Source: Pseudomonadota bacterium
GTDB lineage: Bacteria > Pseudomonadota > Alphaproteobacteria > Sphingomonadales > Sphingomonadaceae
Assembly (NCBI GenBank): GCA_023387085.1
Contig: JAEWIL010000064.1
Span: 1 to 33,660, forward strand
Reading direction: 5' to 3'
DNA: 33,660 nucleotides
Below the pieces are notes generated by a model, which was not told the origin of the DNA, did no database searches, and saw nothing but the letters and a program-made list of their open reading frames with translations. Shown piece by piece: positions 1 to 8,787 of the stretch (the stretch's first letter is position 1; the number at the start of each line of letters is the position of its first letter). The position numbers were made by a program, and so were the translations under genes.

Positions 1-1360
1 GCTCGATTCCGTCCGACGGCCCGGCCACGACGCGGCGCGTGGCGTAGCCGAGGGACACGAGGCGCTGCGCGCCATGGAAAGCGAGACGGTCACGCAGTTC
101 GGGAAGGAGGCTGTTGGGGTAGATACCGATCGTCTGCGTATAGGCATTGACCGTACGGACCGCCGTCTCGAGATTCTCGACCGGTACGAGATTGGCGATG
201 CGATTGGCCAGCAGCGGCGCGAAATGGATGGGCTCGCAATCATTCGAGACGATGATGCCGCCGCGGCGGTCGCAGCCGATCACGGTGTAGGTCACGCCTG
301 CATAATAGGGCAGGCCTTCCAGTTCCTCCTGCAGCGCGGGATTGATCCGGATCGCAGGGCCGCTGAGGCTGGGCGGAAGCGCCTGCATGGCATCGAAGAC
401 GAGCTGCCCGAAACGCGCCGCGATCTCGATGCCGTCGAGCCCGGTCCCGCATTCGATATAGACGACGCGCGCATTCAGACAGGCTTCCTGGTTCATCACG
501 CCGATGGCGAGCGCGAGGCGCCCGGCCGCCTCGCGCATTGTCGCCTCGCTTTCGAAGGCGGCCGCACCGATGATGGTCGAGCTCAGCTTCGGATCCATGG
601 TGATCAGGTCGATCCCTGGCTGGATATATTTGGTCACATGGCGGACCGATGCCAATCCGCCCCAGGCGACGATCTTTTCGATCGACCGGGGATGGTAGAG
701 CTGGTCCTCGATCTCGGCGTCGCCCCCCTTCCAATAGGCGACCGAAACGTGGCGGGTCAGCGGATGGTCGGGGTCGATATCGATCATCGTCCGCGCGATG
801 GCGCCAGCGGTCAGCGGATCGTTCGACGGCGTCTTCACGATCACGTCGCTGCGCGTGATGAAATTGCGCATGAGGCTGATCGCGCAGACCCCCGGCGAAT
901 TGCCGGCGACGATGTGCACTGCCCGCGCGCCGAACGCGCGGACCTTGGCCGCATAACCGCGGTCGTCACGGATTTTCACCCAATCCTCAAGAAAAGGGAT
1001 ACCGATCGTGATGTCGGCGTGATCGCGCACATAGCTGCGCTCGAAAAAGGCGCCGAGGCTGTCATAGGTCGCGCGGAGAATTTCCGCGCCAAGTCCGGAG
1101 GTGCTGGTCGAAAGCTCGAATGCCGCTTGAAGATGCGGATTGCGCAAGGTCAGCCGCTCCGCCAGCCGATCGAGAAAATCGAGGATGTCGTCGAACGAGA
1201 GCGCGTGCAGATCGGCGAGTTGCGACGGCAGCGCCAGCGGAAGCCGGCGGAGATGGGCGCGAACGTCGGGCGCAGTGAATCGCACGCCGTCGCTGCGGGC
1301 TCCGAATTCGACGCCGTCCTCCTCGATCACCTTGCCGCGAACGACCAGCGGAACTTTCAT
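1..1360 (-). CDS. LuxC-like acyl-CoA reductase (3' end outside window)
   Basis: The frame is open from the ATG to the left window edge, giving 453 residues of a family that is usually about 480, so only the C-terminus is missing. LuxC-type reductases (aldehyde dehydrogenase superfamily) reduce an acyl thioester with NADPH to the aldehyde. Seen: HIVAGNSPGV near residues 149-158, expected for the cofactor-binding region, and NQEACLNARVVY at 290-301, where Cys294 is the likely acyl-accepting nucleophile. The start is preceded by AGGTGGA and lies 10 bp after the stop of the LuxE-like gene, so the two are probably co-translated. A GTG three codons upstream is an alternative start. No luciferase genes are seen nearby, so a bioluminescence role is unlikely. 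The acyl substrate is unknown. Confidence 0.87.
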   Translation of the reverse strand, partial: MKVPLVVRGKVIEEDGVEFGARSDGVRFTAPDVRAHLRRLPLALPSQLADLHALSFDDILDFLDRLAERLTLRNPHLQAAFELSTSTSGLGAEILRATYDSLGAFFERSYVRDHADITIGIPFLEDWVKIRDDRGYAAKVRAFGARAVHIVAGNSPGVCAISLMRNFITRSDVIVKTPSNDPLTAGAIARTMIDIDPDHPLTRHVSVAYWKGGDAEIEDQLYHPRSIEKIVAWGGLASVRHVTKYIQPGIDLITMDPKLSSTIIGAAAFESEATMREAAGRLALAIGVMNQEACLNARVVYIECGTGLDGIEIAARFGQLVFDAMQALPPSLSGPAIRINPALQEELEGLPYYAGVTYTVIGCDRRGGIIVSNDCEPIHFAPLLANRIANLVPVENLETAVRTVNAYTQTIGIYPNSLLPELRDRLAFHGAQRLVSLGYATRRVVAGPSDGIE

Positions 1361-1370
1361 CGCTTCCACC

Positions 1371-2834
1371 TCAATATCCTCCGTTGATAATGAAATCGAG
1401 CGCGCGATCATAAGCCTGCGGCGCACCGGCGCAGGTAATCTTGTCGTCGCCGCCCTCGCTCGCCGTATAGCGCCGGATTTCATTTTCGATATAGGGTCCG
1501 TTGCGCCCGCAGCCGCAAGGCGCGTCGTCCCCCCATGCGAGCGTGACCTCGTCGCCCGAAATAAAGCCGCCCCAGTAATTGCCAGCGTTGAGGTCGAAGG
1601 CACCGAAGCGTCCCTTGCGCACGCCCGAACGCGGCGCCTGCTCGCCTGTGACGGGATCGAAGATGAACGGAATGACCCATGGCGGCAGGTGAAAATGCCC
1701 GTCAGGACACGGACGAAAGCTGCCAACCATCTCGGTCATGCCATAACCGATGGTCGGGCGGACCGGCCCGAGAAAGCGGTGGACGACTTCGCGCCAGTCG
1801 CCGGGAAGCTGCTGGCCCTTGAGCCCGCCGCCGCCCGCCGCGAAACTGCCGGGTGCGAAAATCGCTTCGATGCCGCGCGCGAGCGCCGCTACCGAAACCC
1901 GATAAAGTTGCGGCAGATGTCCCATGACCGATACCGTGGCGCCCCGGAACCGCGCGTCGAGTACGTCGAGGAAATCCTGCAGATGCGTCTCGGCCGTTTC
2001 GCGTTGCGCGAGAAACATGTCGCGCAGGCGCGCGTGCTTGTGGCCGAGTTCCACTCCGCCAAGTTCGCCCTTCGCCGCCGCCGCCTGCAAGCGGCCGCCG
2101 AGCGAGAGCCCGTCGGCGCTCAGCCGGTCGGGGTTGGCGGCGACGATCATTGCCGGATCGGCGAAGAAGTCGCGCTCGAGGACGCTCAACAAGCGCTGCT
2201 GCGCATAAGCTCCGCGGCGATGCTGGACATAGAGAAGCGGTGTTTCGCGCGGCGGCGTCGCCAGCCTCGGCGCTTCGCCGCCGAAGACGTCGAACTGACG
2301 TTCATATCCCGGCGCATATTGCCGCGATGCCGCCTCGTCGCGAGGTAGGAAAGAGAGTTTTCCTGTCGTCCCTGTCGAGTGCACGAGGCGGAGCGGCGTT
2401 TCGCGGTCGAGCAGATCGACCCAGTCGTCGATCGTCTCGCAACCGCGAACGATCACGCCGCCAAGATCGTGCGCGGTAAAACCCTGCAGCCACTGGGTAA
2501 GCCGGTCGAAGCGCCCGCCTTCGATGAAAGACAGCGGGTAGGATTTGGAAGCCGAGTGCGGAACGAGGAGAAGCCCCAGATCGGCGAGAGTCCCGATCCG
2601 CGTTACGCCCTGCTCGGCGGCAAGCCGCTTCACGATCGGGATCGCGTCGACGAGACGTTCGAACAGCGCCCGCGCGGCAGCCAGGTGCAGCGCGCGCTGA
2701 TCCTCAAGCGGGATCGCGAAGGCGATGTTGGCAGGAAGGTGGATGATCCGTTCGGGCGCTGCCGCCAGAGCACCCGTCGAGACGGCGTCCTTGCCGCCCG
2801 CGCGGGACGTGTCATGCGAAGGAACAGGGGTCAT
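1371..2834 (-). CDS. LuxE-like acyl-protein synthetase / PaaK-related adenylating enzyme
   Basis: A 487-residue protein of the LuxE family, a branch of the adenylate-forming superfamily. LuxE activates a carboxylate with ATP, holds it on a Cys and hands it to LuxC. Seen: a phosphate-loop-like HSTGTTGK at 152-159, GYGMTEM at 363-369 in the usual place of the adenylate-binding YGxTE motif, a CGCGRNG cluster at 440-446, and a terminal DDKITCAG whose Cys468 could be the acyl carrier residue (inference). The start follows AGGAGAG with good spacing. It is first of a two-gene operon with the LuxC-like reductase and diverges from TonB receptor 1. Vibrio LuxE is shorter (about 370 residues), so the N-terminal extension marks a non-luminescent subtype. 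It could instead make a CoA ester. Confidence 0.82.
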   Translation of the reverse strand: MTPVPSHDTSRAGGKDAVSTGALAAAPERIIHLPANIAFAIPLEDQRALHLAAARALFERLVDAIPIVKRLAAEQGVTRIGTLADLGLLLVPHSASKSYPLSFIEGGRFDRLTQWLQGFTAHDLGGVIVRGCETIDDWVDLLDRETPLRLVHSTGTTGKLSFLPRDEAASRQYAPGYERQFDVFGGEAPRLATPPRETPLLYVQHRRGAYAQQRLLSVLERDFFADPAMIVAANPDRLSADGLSLGGRLQAAAAKGELGGVELGHKHARLRDMFLAQRETAETHLQDFLDVLDARFRGATVSVMGHLPQLYRVSVAALARGIEAIFAPGSFAAGGGGLKGQQLPGDWREVVHRFLGPVRPTIGYGMTEMVGSFRPCPDGHFHLPPWVIPFIFDPVTGEQAPRSGVRKGRFGAFDLNAGNYWGGFISGDEVTLAWGDDAPCGCGRNGPYIENEIRRYTASEGGDDKITCAGAPQAYDRALDFIINGGY

Positions 2835-2914
2835 GCATCTCTCCTCGATATTTTTTCCGCCGCACCGTTATCGACGAGCTGGCTTGCGAGGGAAGCATGA
2901 ACAGAAATGTCACC

Positions 2915-2931
2915 CGCATATATCATATGCG
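2915..2931. promoter_or_regulatory. Inverted repeat CGCATAT-N3-ATATGCG (candidate operator)
   Basis: Perfect 7-bp arms CGCATAT and ATATGCG flank a 3-bp spacer (atc). It sits in the gap between the divergent LuxE-like gene and TonB receptor 1 and shares its core with a second palindrome 8 bp further right. The arrangement suggests a binding site for a dimeric regulator; which regulator is not known. Confidence 0.5.
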
Positions 2932-2938
2932 TGATCGA

Positions 2939-2954
2939 CATCGCATATGCGATG
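2939..2954. promoter_or_regulatory. Perfect 16-bp palindrome CATCGCATATGCGATG (candidate operator)
   Basis: An uninterrupted palindrome containing CGCATATGCG, the same half-site as the neighbouring inverted repeat. It lies about 105 bp upstream of the LuxE-like start and about 175 bp upstream of TonB receptor 1, a usual place for an operator controlling both divergent units. No intrinsic-terminator T-run follows it. Confidence 0.5.
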
Positions 2955-3127
2955 CAGGCGCCAAGAGAGAAGGCAAAATATAACATTTTCATTTGCCGAA
3001 ACCGACGAAATATGTAATAAAACGCATGTTTGCAGGCGCGTCTTTGACATCCGATTCCGTCGATCACGCAAATGAAAACAACGAACAAGAAGTCGCAAAA
3101 AGCGCGACTCGGTTGGGAAGAGGACCT

Positions 3128-5521
3128 ATGCGAAACTATACAATGCACCTGTTAACGGGCGTCGCGGCGCTCGGCTTCGCGGCGTCGCCCGCGCACGCCC
3201 AGGCTACCGGAAGCGACGCCGCCGACGCGGCGGCAAAATCGACCGTGGCAGATACGTCGGCCGCGAACGATATCGTCGTGACGGCGCGCCGCCGCGGCGA
3301 GGCATCGCTCGACGTGCCAGTCGTCGTCAGTGCGTTTTCGGGCGAGCAGCTCGAACAGCGCGGCGTCAGCTCGATCGGCGATATCGCCAAGCTCGTCCCG
3401 CAGCTATCGGTCGAGACCAACGTCGGCTCGTTCGGCGGGTTCAATACGCTTCGCGGCGTTACCAGTCCGACGTCGACCATCACCGCCGATCCCGCGGTCA
3501 TCGTCGTCATCGACAATATCCCGATCAGCACGGGTAGCGTTAACCGGCTCGGTCAATTCGACATCGGCACGGTCGAGGTTCTGAAGGGTCCGCAGGCCCT
3601 CTTCTTCGGCAAGAATTCGAGCGGTGGCATCATCTCGCTCACCTCTGCCGAGCCGACCGACGAATTCGAGCTCAAGCTTTCGGGCGAATATGAGTTCAAC
3701 GCGCGCGAATGGCAGGGTACCGGGGTCATTTCCGGACCTCTCAGCGACACGCTTCGCGGCCGTCTCGCGGTCAAGGGGCTTACCCAGCGCGGCTATTTCT
3801 TCAACCAGGTTCCCGGAGTGAAGCATCCGATTGGTCCCAATCCCCGCGAGATCGCGTTGCGGGGAACCCTGATATTCGAGCCGAGCGACGCGCTGACCGT
3901 CAAGCTCAAGGGAACATATGACCGGGTGAGCGATGACGGCACCTATTTCATCACCCAGCGGATTTTCTGTCCTTCGGGCGTTCCGAGCGGACCGAGCTCG
4001 TCGCCGTCGATCACCGACTGCAAGCTCGACAAATATTTCGCGCGTGGCGACCTGCCGCCGAACCTCGACACGCTGACAGGCGACCCGCTGTATCGCAGCG
4101 ACGGCGCACCCTACAGCCGCGTGCGCCAGATCCTGTTGTCGATGGACGTCACCTATCATATCGCGCCGAACATCGCCCTCAACGCGATCACCGGCTATTA
4201 TGATCTCGACCAGGCGTATTCCGACAGTATCGTTCGTGGTCCCAACCCGACGCTGGCCACGACGGGATCGACCGTGAAAAGGACCTTCAGCCAGGAATTG
4301 CGCCTGGCTTCGGAAGGCCAGTCGATGTTCACCTGGATGCTCGGCGGCTTCTACCAGAATGACGAGATCGACGACACCGAACATGTCGTCGGTTTCAATC
4401 CGGTTACCGGCGCAATCACGCCGCGCCAGCGCTCCTTCTGGAACGTTCCGAGCGAGACCTGGTCGGGCTTCGGTCAGGCGTCGGTCGAACCGGTCGACGG
4501 GCTCACCTTCTCGGGGGGCGTCCGCTATACGCACGAGACCAAGCGCCAGACGGTGAACCTCAGCGACAAGTTCCTGCCGAAGATCAGCTTTTCCAACTGG
4601 TCGCCCGAGGCAACCATATCCTATCAGCCCGTGCCCAATCTCAATATTTTCGCTTCCTACAAGGAGGGATATAAATCGGGGACCTTCCAGGTCGGATCGC
4701 TCACCTTCCTCGGCCCGATCGCCAACCCGGCGATCACGACGATCGACAACTCCTACCGCGAGGAAACGGCGGACGGCTTCGAGGCAGGAATCAAGGCGGC
4801 GCTCTTCGACCGGCAGCTGCGGATCGACACGGCAGTCTACTCCTACCTCTACAAGAATCTGCAGCTCAGCAGCTTCGACCCGACCCAGAGCGTGACCCGC
4901 ATCGCGAACGCCGCTGCCGCGCGCGTCAAGGGCGCCGAGATCGCAATCAGCTATACCCCGCGCGCCGTGCCGGATCTCCGTCTGTTCGGGGCGCTCTCCT
5001 ACAATGATTCGACCTACAGGGATTTCGTGGCGGCCTGCTTCGTCGGGCAGACGATCGCGCAAGGCTGTACGCTCGACGGACCCGACGCGGGCACGACGCC
5101 GGACATGCAGGATTTCGCGGGACGGCCGCTGCTTCGCGCGCCGCGCTGGTCGGGGAATCTCGGGTTCAGCTATGACTTCGATCTCAATGCGACGACCAGA
5201 TTCGGTATCAACGGCGCGCTGACCTACCAGAGCTCGAGTTATCTCTCGCAGGAAGCACCGCCCTGGGGTATCCGCCCGAAAACAACCCTGTTCGATGCCG
5301 GCATGCGTTTCGGTGCCAAGGATGGCGGTTGGGAGATAGCCTTGATCGGCAAGAATCTGACGAACCGGCGTTACGCCTTTGCGGGCTTCCAGGAATCGGG
5401 GACCGGCATTCCCGGAACGACGGGTACGACGGTCGGCGCGCCTTCGGATTATACGGGCGAGATCGCGCGTGGGCGCGAGGTGCGATTGCGGCTGACGATC
5501 CGTCCCGATCGCTTCTGGTAA
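3128..5521 (+). CDS. TonB-dependent outer-membrane receptor 1
   Basis: A 797-residue receptor for energised uptake of a specific ligand across the outer membrane. Residues 1-24 form a signal peptide ending AHA|Q. DIVVTARR at 48-55 looks like the TonB-box region. The plug domain follows, with the usual VEVLKGPQALFFGKNSSGG stretch. The beta-barrel ends in the aromatic C-terminal residue (DRFW) typical of outer-membrane proteins. I chose this start because it follows GAAGAGGA and begins the signal peptide; an in-frame extension to 2993 has no signal-like character. It closely resembles the receptor at 21863-24268, and both frame the catabolic island. The first downstream genes are a hydrolase and an alcohol dehydrogenase, so the ligand is more likely an organic catabolite than a siderophore (inference). 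Confidence 0.93.
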   Translation: MRNYTMHLLTGVAALGFAASPAHAQATGSDAADAAAKSTVADTSAANDIVVTARRRGEASLDVPVVVSAFSGEQLEQRGVSSIGDIAKLVPQLSVETNVGSFGGFNTLRGVTSPTSTITADPAVIVVIDNIPISTGSVNRLGQFDIGTVEVLKGPQALFFGKNSSGGIISLTSAEPTDEFELKLSGEYEFNAREWQGTGVISGPLSDTLRGRLAVKGLTQRGYFFNQVPGVKHPIGPNPREIALRGTLIFEPSDALTVKLKGTYDRVSDDGTYFITQRIFCPSGVPSGPSSSPSITDCKLDKYFARGDLPPNLDTLTGDPLYRSDGAPYSRVRQILLSMDVTYHIAPNIALNAITGYYDLDQAYSDSIVRGPNPTLATTGSTVKRTFSQELRLASEGQSMFTWMLGGFYQNDEIDDTEHVVGFNPVTGAITPRQRSFWNVPSETWSGFGQASVEPVDGLTFSGGVRYTHETKRQTVNLSDKFLPKISFSNWSPEATISYQPVPNLNIFASYKEGYKSGTFQVGSLTFLGPIANPAITTIDNSYREETADGFEAGIKAALFDRQLRIDTAVYSYLYKNLQLSSFDPTQSVTRIANAAAARVKGAEIAISYTPRAVPDLRLFGALSYNDSTYRDFVAACFVGQTIAQGCTLDGPDAGTTPDMQDFAGRPLLRAPRWSGNLGFSYDFDLNATTRFGINGALTYQSSSYLSQEAPPWGIRPKTTLFDAGMRFGAKDGGWEIALIGKNLTNRRYAFAGFQESGTGIPGTTGTTVGAPSDYTGEIARGREVRLRLTIRPDRFW

Positions 5522-5551
5522 GACGTAGCCCCCTGGGCTGGATTATAGAGA

Positions 5552-5572
5552 CGGGGGGCATTTTGCCCCCCG
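5552..5572 (+). terminator. Strong GC hairpin between receptor 1 and hydrolase
   Basis: CGGGGGGC and GCCCCCCG pair as a perfect 8-bp stem around an ATTTT loop. A smaller hairpin (AGCCC-cct-GGGCT) lies just upstream. No T-run follows, so it is not a textbook intrinsic terminator. It ends a few bases before the hydrolase ribosome-binding site GGAGG. It may protect the receptor mRNA or lower expression of the downstream enzymes. Confidence 0.45.
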
Positions 5573-5589
5573 CATTGTGGAGGAACCGC

Positions 5590-6318
5590 GTGGCCATTTT
5601 TATGCTGATTCACGGCGCCTGGCATGGGGGCTGGTGCTGGGAACGGCTTGTTCCTGCGCTTGAGGGCCGCGGCCATACGGTGATCGCACCCGATCTTCCG
5701 GCGATGGGCTCGGATGCGACGCCGCTCGGCGAAGTCTCGCTCGAAAGCTGGGCGGAGCATGTGGCGGCGCTTATCCGCCGCCAGACGGAGCCGGTCATTC
5801 TCGTCGGTCACAGCCGCGGCGGGATCGTCATCAGCCAGACTGCCGAACTGGTTCCGGAGCGCGTGTCGGCGCTCGTCTATCTTGCCGCCTTCCTGATCCC
5901 GGACGGCAAGACGATGCGCGAGGGCGGATCGCGAAGCGGATCCGACAATCCGCCCCCCGGTTTGACGCTGCACGAGGACGGATCGATCTCGATGGCGGCC
6001 GCTACCGCGCGCGCAAAACTCTACAATGGCACCGCCTCCGAATTCGCGGATGCCGCGGTCGCGCGCCTCTGCCCCGAGCCCGGCTGCATGTTCCGGACCC
6101 CGCTGCGGCTTAGCGATGCCCGTTTCGGTCAGGTGCCGCGCGCCTATATCGAGACGACGCTGGATCTGGCTTTGCCCGTCGAGCGCCAGAGAGCGATGCA
6201 GGCGGTCCTTCCCTGCGAGCCGGTCATCACGCTCGAGGCCGACCATTCGCCCTTTTATTCGCGCATCGAGCCGCTTGTGGATGCCCTCGACGGAATCGCC
6301 GGGCATTATGGCGTCTGA
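5590..6318 (+). CDS. Alpha/beta-fold hydrolase (methylesterase/SABP2-like)
   Basis: A 242-residue single-domain hydrolase for an ester, lactone or similar bond. Seen: oxyanion-hole segment LIHGAWHGGWCW at 7-18; nucleophile elbow GHSRGG with Ser75; and a catalytic His candidate at 219 in ADHSPFY. The fold pattern matches plant methylesterase and RsbQ-like hydrolases rather than large lipases, and no signal peptide is visible, so it should be cytoplasmic. The GTG start follows GGAGG by 6 nt; an ATG four codons later is the alternative. It lies between TonB receptor 1 and an alcohol dehydrogenase on the same strand, so it may release an alcohol or acid from the imported compound. Confidence 0.85.
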   Translation: MAIFMLIHGAWHGGWCWERLVPALEGRGHTVIAPDLPAMGSDATPLGEVSLESWAEHVAALIRRQTEPVILVGHSRGGIVISQTAELVPERVSALVYLAAFLIPDGKTMREGGSRSGSDNPPPGLTLHEDGSISMAAATARAKLYNGTASEFADAAVARLCPEPGCMFRTPLRLSDARFGQVPRAYIETTLDLALPVERQRAMQAVLPCEPVITLEADHSPFYSRIEPLVDALDGIAGHYGV

Positions 6319-6354
6319 CGCGGCCGAGGCCCTCCCGACACAGGAATAACGCAT

Positions 6355-7521
6355 ATGAACAGCGCCACCTGGACATTTCCGGCAATCGACAAGGTATTCC
6401 TCGGCGCCGCCGCCCCGGCGACGGTCGTCGCGGAAACCGCACGGCTGGGTTGCAGCCGCGTGTTTGTCGTCACAAGCGCCTCGGTCGCCCGGTCCGCTTT
6501 TCTGGGAGAGATTGTCGCAGCGCTCGGTCCGCGTCATGCGGGGACCTTCAGCGGCGTCCGCGCCCATATTCCGCTCGAGGATATCGTTGCAGCGGCAGCC
6601 GGCGCCCGCGCCTGCGCCGCGGACCTGGTGCTGGCCGTGGGCGGGGGGTCGGCGATCGATGCCGCCAAGGTCGTACCGATCTGCCTCCACCTCGGCATCG
6701 ACGACGTGGCGGGACTGGCCCGATGCCGCGGCCTCGGCCCCGATCCCGATCCGAGCCGCCGCCCGGCCGACGAGGCATCCTGGGTCCGCATGATTGCGGT
6801 GCCGACGACCCTCTCGGCCGCCGAATTCTCATGGTGGGGCGGCGGTCTCGATACCACCCGGATGGTGAAGGAGCCCTACGCCCATCCCCTGGGGATGGCG
6901 CGTTCGATCATTCTCGATCCCAAAGCCACCCTCAGCGCTCCGCTCGACCTCGTCCTGACGACGGGCATGAAGGCCGTGGATCACGCCGCAGAGCGGCTTA
7001 CATCGGCTCGGCGCGAACCATTGAGCGAGGCCCGCTGCATCCATTCGCTCAAGATGCTGTCGCGCGCGCTGCGCGCGATCAAGGCCGATCCGGGCGATCT
7101 TGAAGCGCGGCTGGATGCACAGGGGGGCATGGCGGTAGGGATGGTCAGTCCCTACACCGGTGTGGGCGTGGGGGCGAGCCACGCGGTCGGCCACGCGCTC
7201 GGCGCTCACCTCGGCATCGCGCATGGCCTGACGTCCTGCGTGATGCTACCCGCCGCAATGCGCTGGAATTACAACCTCAACGCCGACCGGCAGGCCATCG
7301 TCGCCGAAGCAATGGGATATGCCGGCGAACGCGCGGGGGACGTGATCGAGCAGCTGGTACGCGATCTCGGGCTACCGACACGGCTCCGCGATATCGGAGT
7401 GGCACGCGACGATTTCGATCCGATCGCGCGCAAGGTCATGAACGACCACTCGATCGGCGCAAACGCCCGTCAGCCCGCGGGCCCCGAAGAACTGGTCGAG
7501 TTGCTCGAACTCGCGTGGTGA
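6355..7521 (+). CDS. Iron-type alcohol dehydrogenase family protein 1 (maleylacetate reductase-like)
   Basis: A 388-residue member of the Fe-ADH family, NAD(P)-dependent enzymes that interconvert alcohols with aldehydes or ketones, or reduce maleylacetate. Seen: cofactor motif VGGGSAID at 95-102, PTTLSAAEFSWWGGG at 150-164, and metal-site histidines His210, His276 and His290. The last two are 14 residues apart, as in E. coli FucO (His263/His277). The first FucO ligand, Asp196, aligns with Lys206 in GMKAVDH, so metal binding may be altered or lost. It is clearly paralogous to the gene at 13591-14766. It is third in the plus-strand unit after receptor and hydrolase and converges on CaiB/BaiF 1. 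Substrate unknown. Confidence 0.88.
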   Translation: MNSATWTFPAIDKVFLGAAAPATVVAETARLGCSRVFVVTSASVARSAFLGEIVAALGPRHAGTFSGVRAHIPLEDIVAAAAGARACAADLVLAVGGGSAIDAAKVVPICLHLGIDDVAGLARCRGLGPDPDPSRRPADEASWVRMIAVPTTLSAAEFSWWGGGLDTTRMVKEPYAHPLGMARSIILDPKATLSAPLDLVLTTGMKAVDHAAERLTSARREPLSEARCIHSLKMLSRALRAIKADPGDLEARLDAQGGMAVGMVSPYTGVGVGASHAVGHALGAHLGIAHGLTSCVMLPAAMRWNYNLNADRQAIVAEAMGYAGERAGDVIEQLVRDLGLPTRLRDIGVARDDFDPIARKVMNDHSIGANARQPAGPEELVELLELAW

Positions 7522-7528
7522 GCAGCCC

Positions 7529-7552
7529 CGGCTGACCGGACGTCGTCAGCCG
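7529..7552. terminator. Hairpin between convergent genes
   Basis: CGGCTGAC and GTCAGCCG form a perfect 8-bp stem with an 8-nt loop. It fills the 24-bp gap between convergent alcohol dehydrogenase 1 and CaiB/BaiF 1 and takes in the CaiB/BaiF stop codon. Symmetry would let it act in both directions, but no T-run is present on either side. Confidence 0.4.
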
Positions 7553-8784
7553 AGCGCACCCGAAGCCCGCAGCGCAGCGATTTCTTCGGCGTCACTACCC
7601 AGCAACCCGCGCAGGATATCGTCGGCGTCGCCGCCAAGCTCGGGGACGGTGCCGCGCGCGCGCACCTCGGCGTTCGAAAGCTTGAAAGGCTGATTGGGAA
7701 CGAGGAACGGCCCCGACGCGTCGGAGACTTCGGCAAGGCTCCCGCGGTGCGCGAGCTGGGGGTCGGCAAGTGCTTCGGCGGTCGTCCGGTAGCGCGAACA
7801 GGGCACCCCCGCGGCCGTGAGATGTGCCTCGGCCTCGCGCGCGCTACGCTGCTGCGCCCATTCCCCGATGAGACCCATCATCTCGTCCCAATGCTGTTCG
7901 CGTTCGCCGATATGCGAAAAGCGCGGATCAGTCCGCCACTCGGGATGCCCGAGTGCATCGCACATGCGCAGGAAAATCTTTTCACTCACCGGCGCGACAA
8001 TGATGAAACCGTCGGTTGTGCGCAGCGGATGATAGAGCGGCCGGCGGCGCTCGGTCGGAAACTGCGCCTCCTGGCCCTCGAAGACGAGGAGCGACAGCAT
8101 CGAGTCCATCAGCGAGACATCGACATATTGGCCGAGCCCTGTGCGCTCGCGCGCATAAAGAGCGGTCTGGATACCCGAGAAGGCGTAGACCGCCGAAAGG
8201 ACGTCGGCCATGAAGATGCCGGTTCGCGCGGGCTGATCCATATCGTCCTGGTAGGAAAGATTCGCCAGATCATATCCGCTCGCGGCGTGGATGATGGGAG
8301 CATAGGCCGGCTTGCCCGCTGCCGGACCGGTCTGCCCGAAACCCGAGATCGCGCAATAGATAAGCCCCGGATTGGCGAGCGAGAGCGTATCATAGCCAAG
8401 GCCGAGACGCTGCATGACCCCCGGACGGAAATTCTCGACCACGACATCGGCCTTGGCCGCCATGCGGCGCGCGAGCGCCACGCCCTCGGGTTTCTTGAGA
8501 TCGAGCACGATACTTCGTTTGCCGACGTTCATTTGGCCGAAATAGGTGCTGCGGCCGTCGCGGACGGGCGGCCGCCCGCGAATCTGATCACCGTTCGCCG
8601 GTTCGACCTTGATGACTTCGGCGCCAAGGTCGGCGAGTATCCGCGTGCAGAAGGGCCCCGCCATAACCATCGTGAAGTCGAGGACCCGAAGGCCATGCAG
8701 CGGCCCTGTAACCGGGGCCTCTTCGCCGGATCCCGTCATTTTCTGCTCCTCGCCGGCGGAACCGGCCGATCCAATCGTCGCCAT
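7546..8784 (-). CDS. CaiB/BaiF family CoA-transferase 1
   Basis: A class III CoA-transferase that moves CoA between an acyl-CoA and a free carboxylate. Seen: GLRVLDFTMVMAGPFCTRIL near 31-50, the DLGAEVIKVEP block, the VVVENFRPGVMQRLGL block, and GIFMADVLSAVYAFSGI where Asp194 matches the catalytic Asp169 of formyl-CoA transferase. The 412-residue length is normal. It begins 3 bp after the stop of crotonase 1. A second ATG at codon 16 follows a better ribosome-binding site (GAGGAG), so the true protein may be 397 residues. It is a paralogue of the gene at 14795-16012, with the same crotonase partner in both copies, which suggests transferase and crotonase act in sequence on one acyl chain. Confidence 0.9.
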   Translation of the reverse strand: MATIGSAGSAGEEQKMTGSGEEAPVTGPLHGLRVLDFTMVMAGPFCTRILADLGAEVIKVEPANGDQIRGRPPVRDGRSTYFGQMNVGKRSIVLDLKKPEGVALARRMAAKADVVVENFRPGVMQRLGLGYDTLSLANPGLIYCAISGFGQTGPAAGKPAYAPIIHAASGYDLANLSYQDDMDQPARTGIFMADVLSAVYAFSGIQTALYARERTGLGQYVDVSLMDSMLSLLVFEGQEAQFPTERRRPLYHPLRTTDGFIIVAPVSEKIFLRMCDALGHPEWRTDPRFSHIGEREQHWDEMMGLIGEWAQQRSAREAEAHLTAAGVPCSRYRTTAEALADPQLAHRGSLAEVSDASGPFLVPNQPFKLSNAEVRARGTVPELGGDADDILRGLLGSDAEEIAALRASGALG

Positions 8785-8787
8785 GGT

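Noticed and set aside
74..1387. 437-codon plus-strand open frame
   Set aside because: Antisense to the LuxC-like reductase, whose minus-strand translation carries the family motifs across the whole stretch.
3044..3076. TTGACA as a -35 for TonB receptor 1
   Set aside because: The hexamer is perfect, but no acceptable -10 lies 16-18 bp downstream, so I did not list a promoter.
3404..5062. 552-codon minus-strand open frame
   Set aside because: Antisense to TonB receptor 1, whose motifs and signal peptide are clear.
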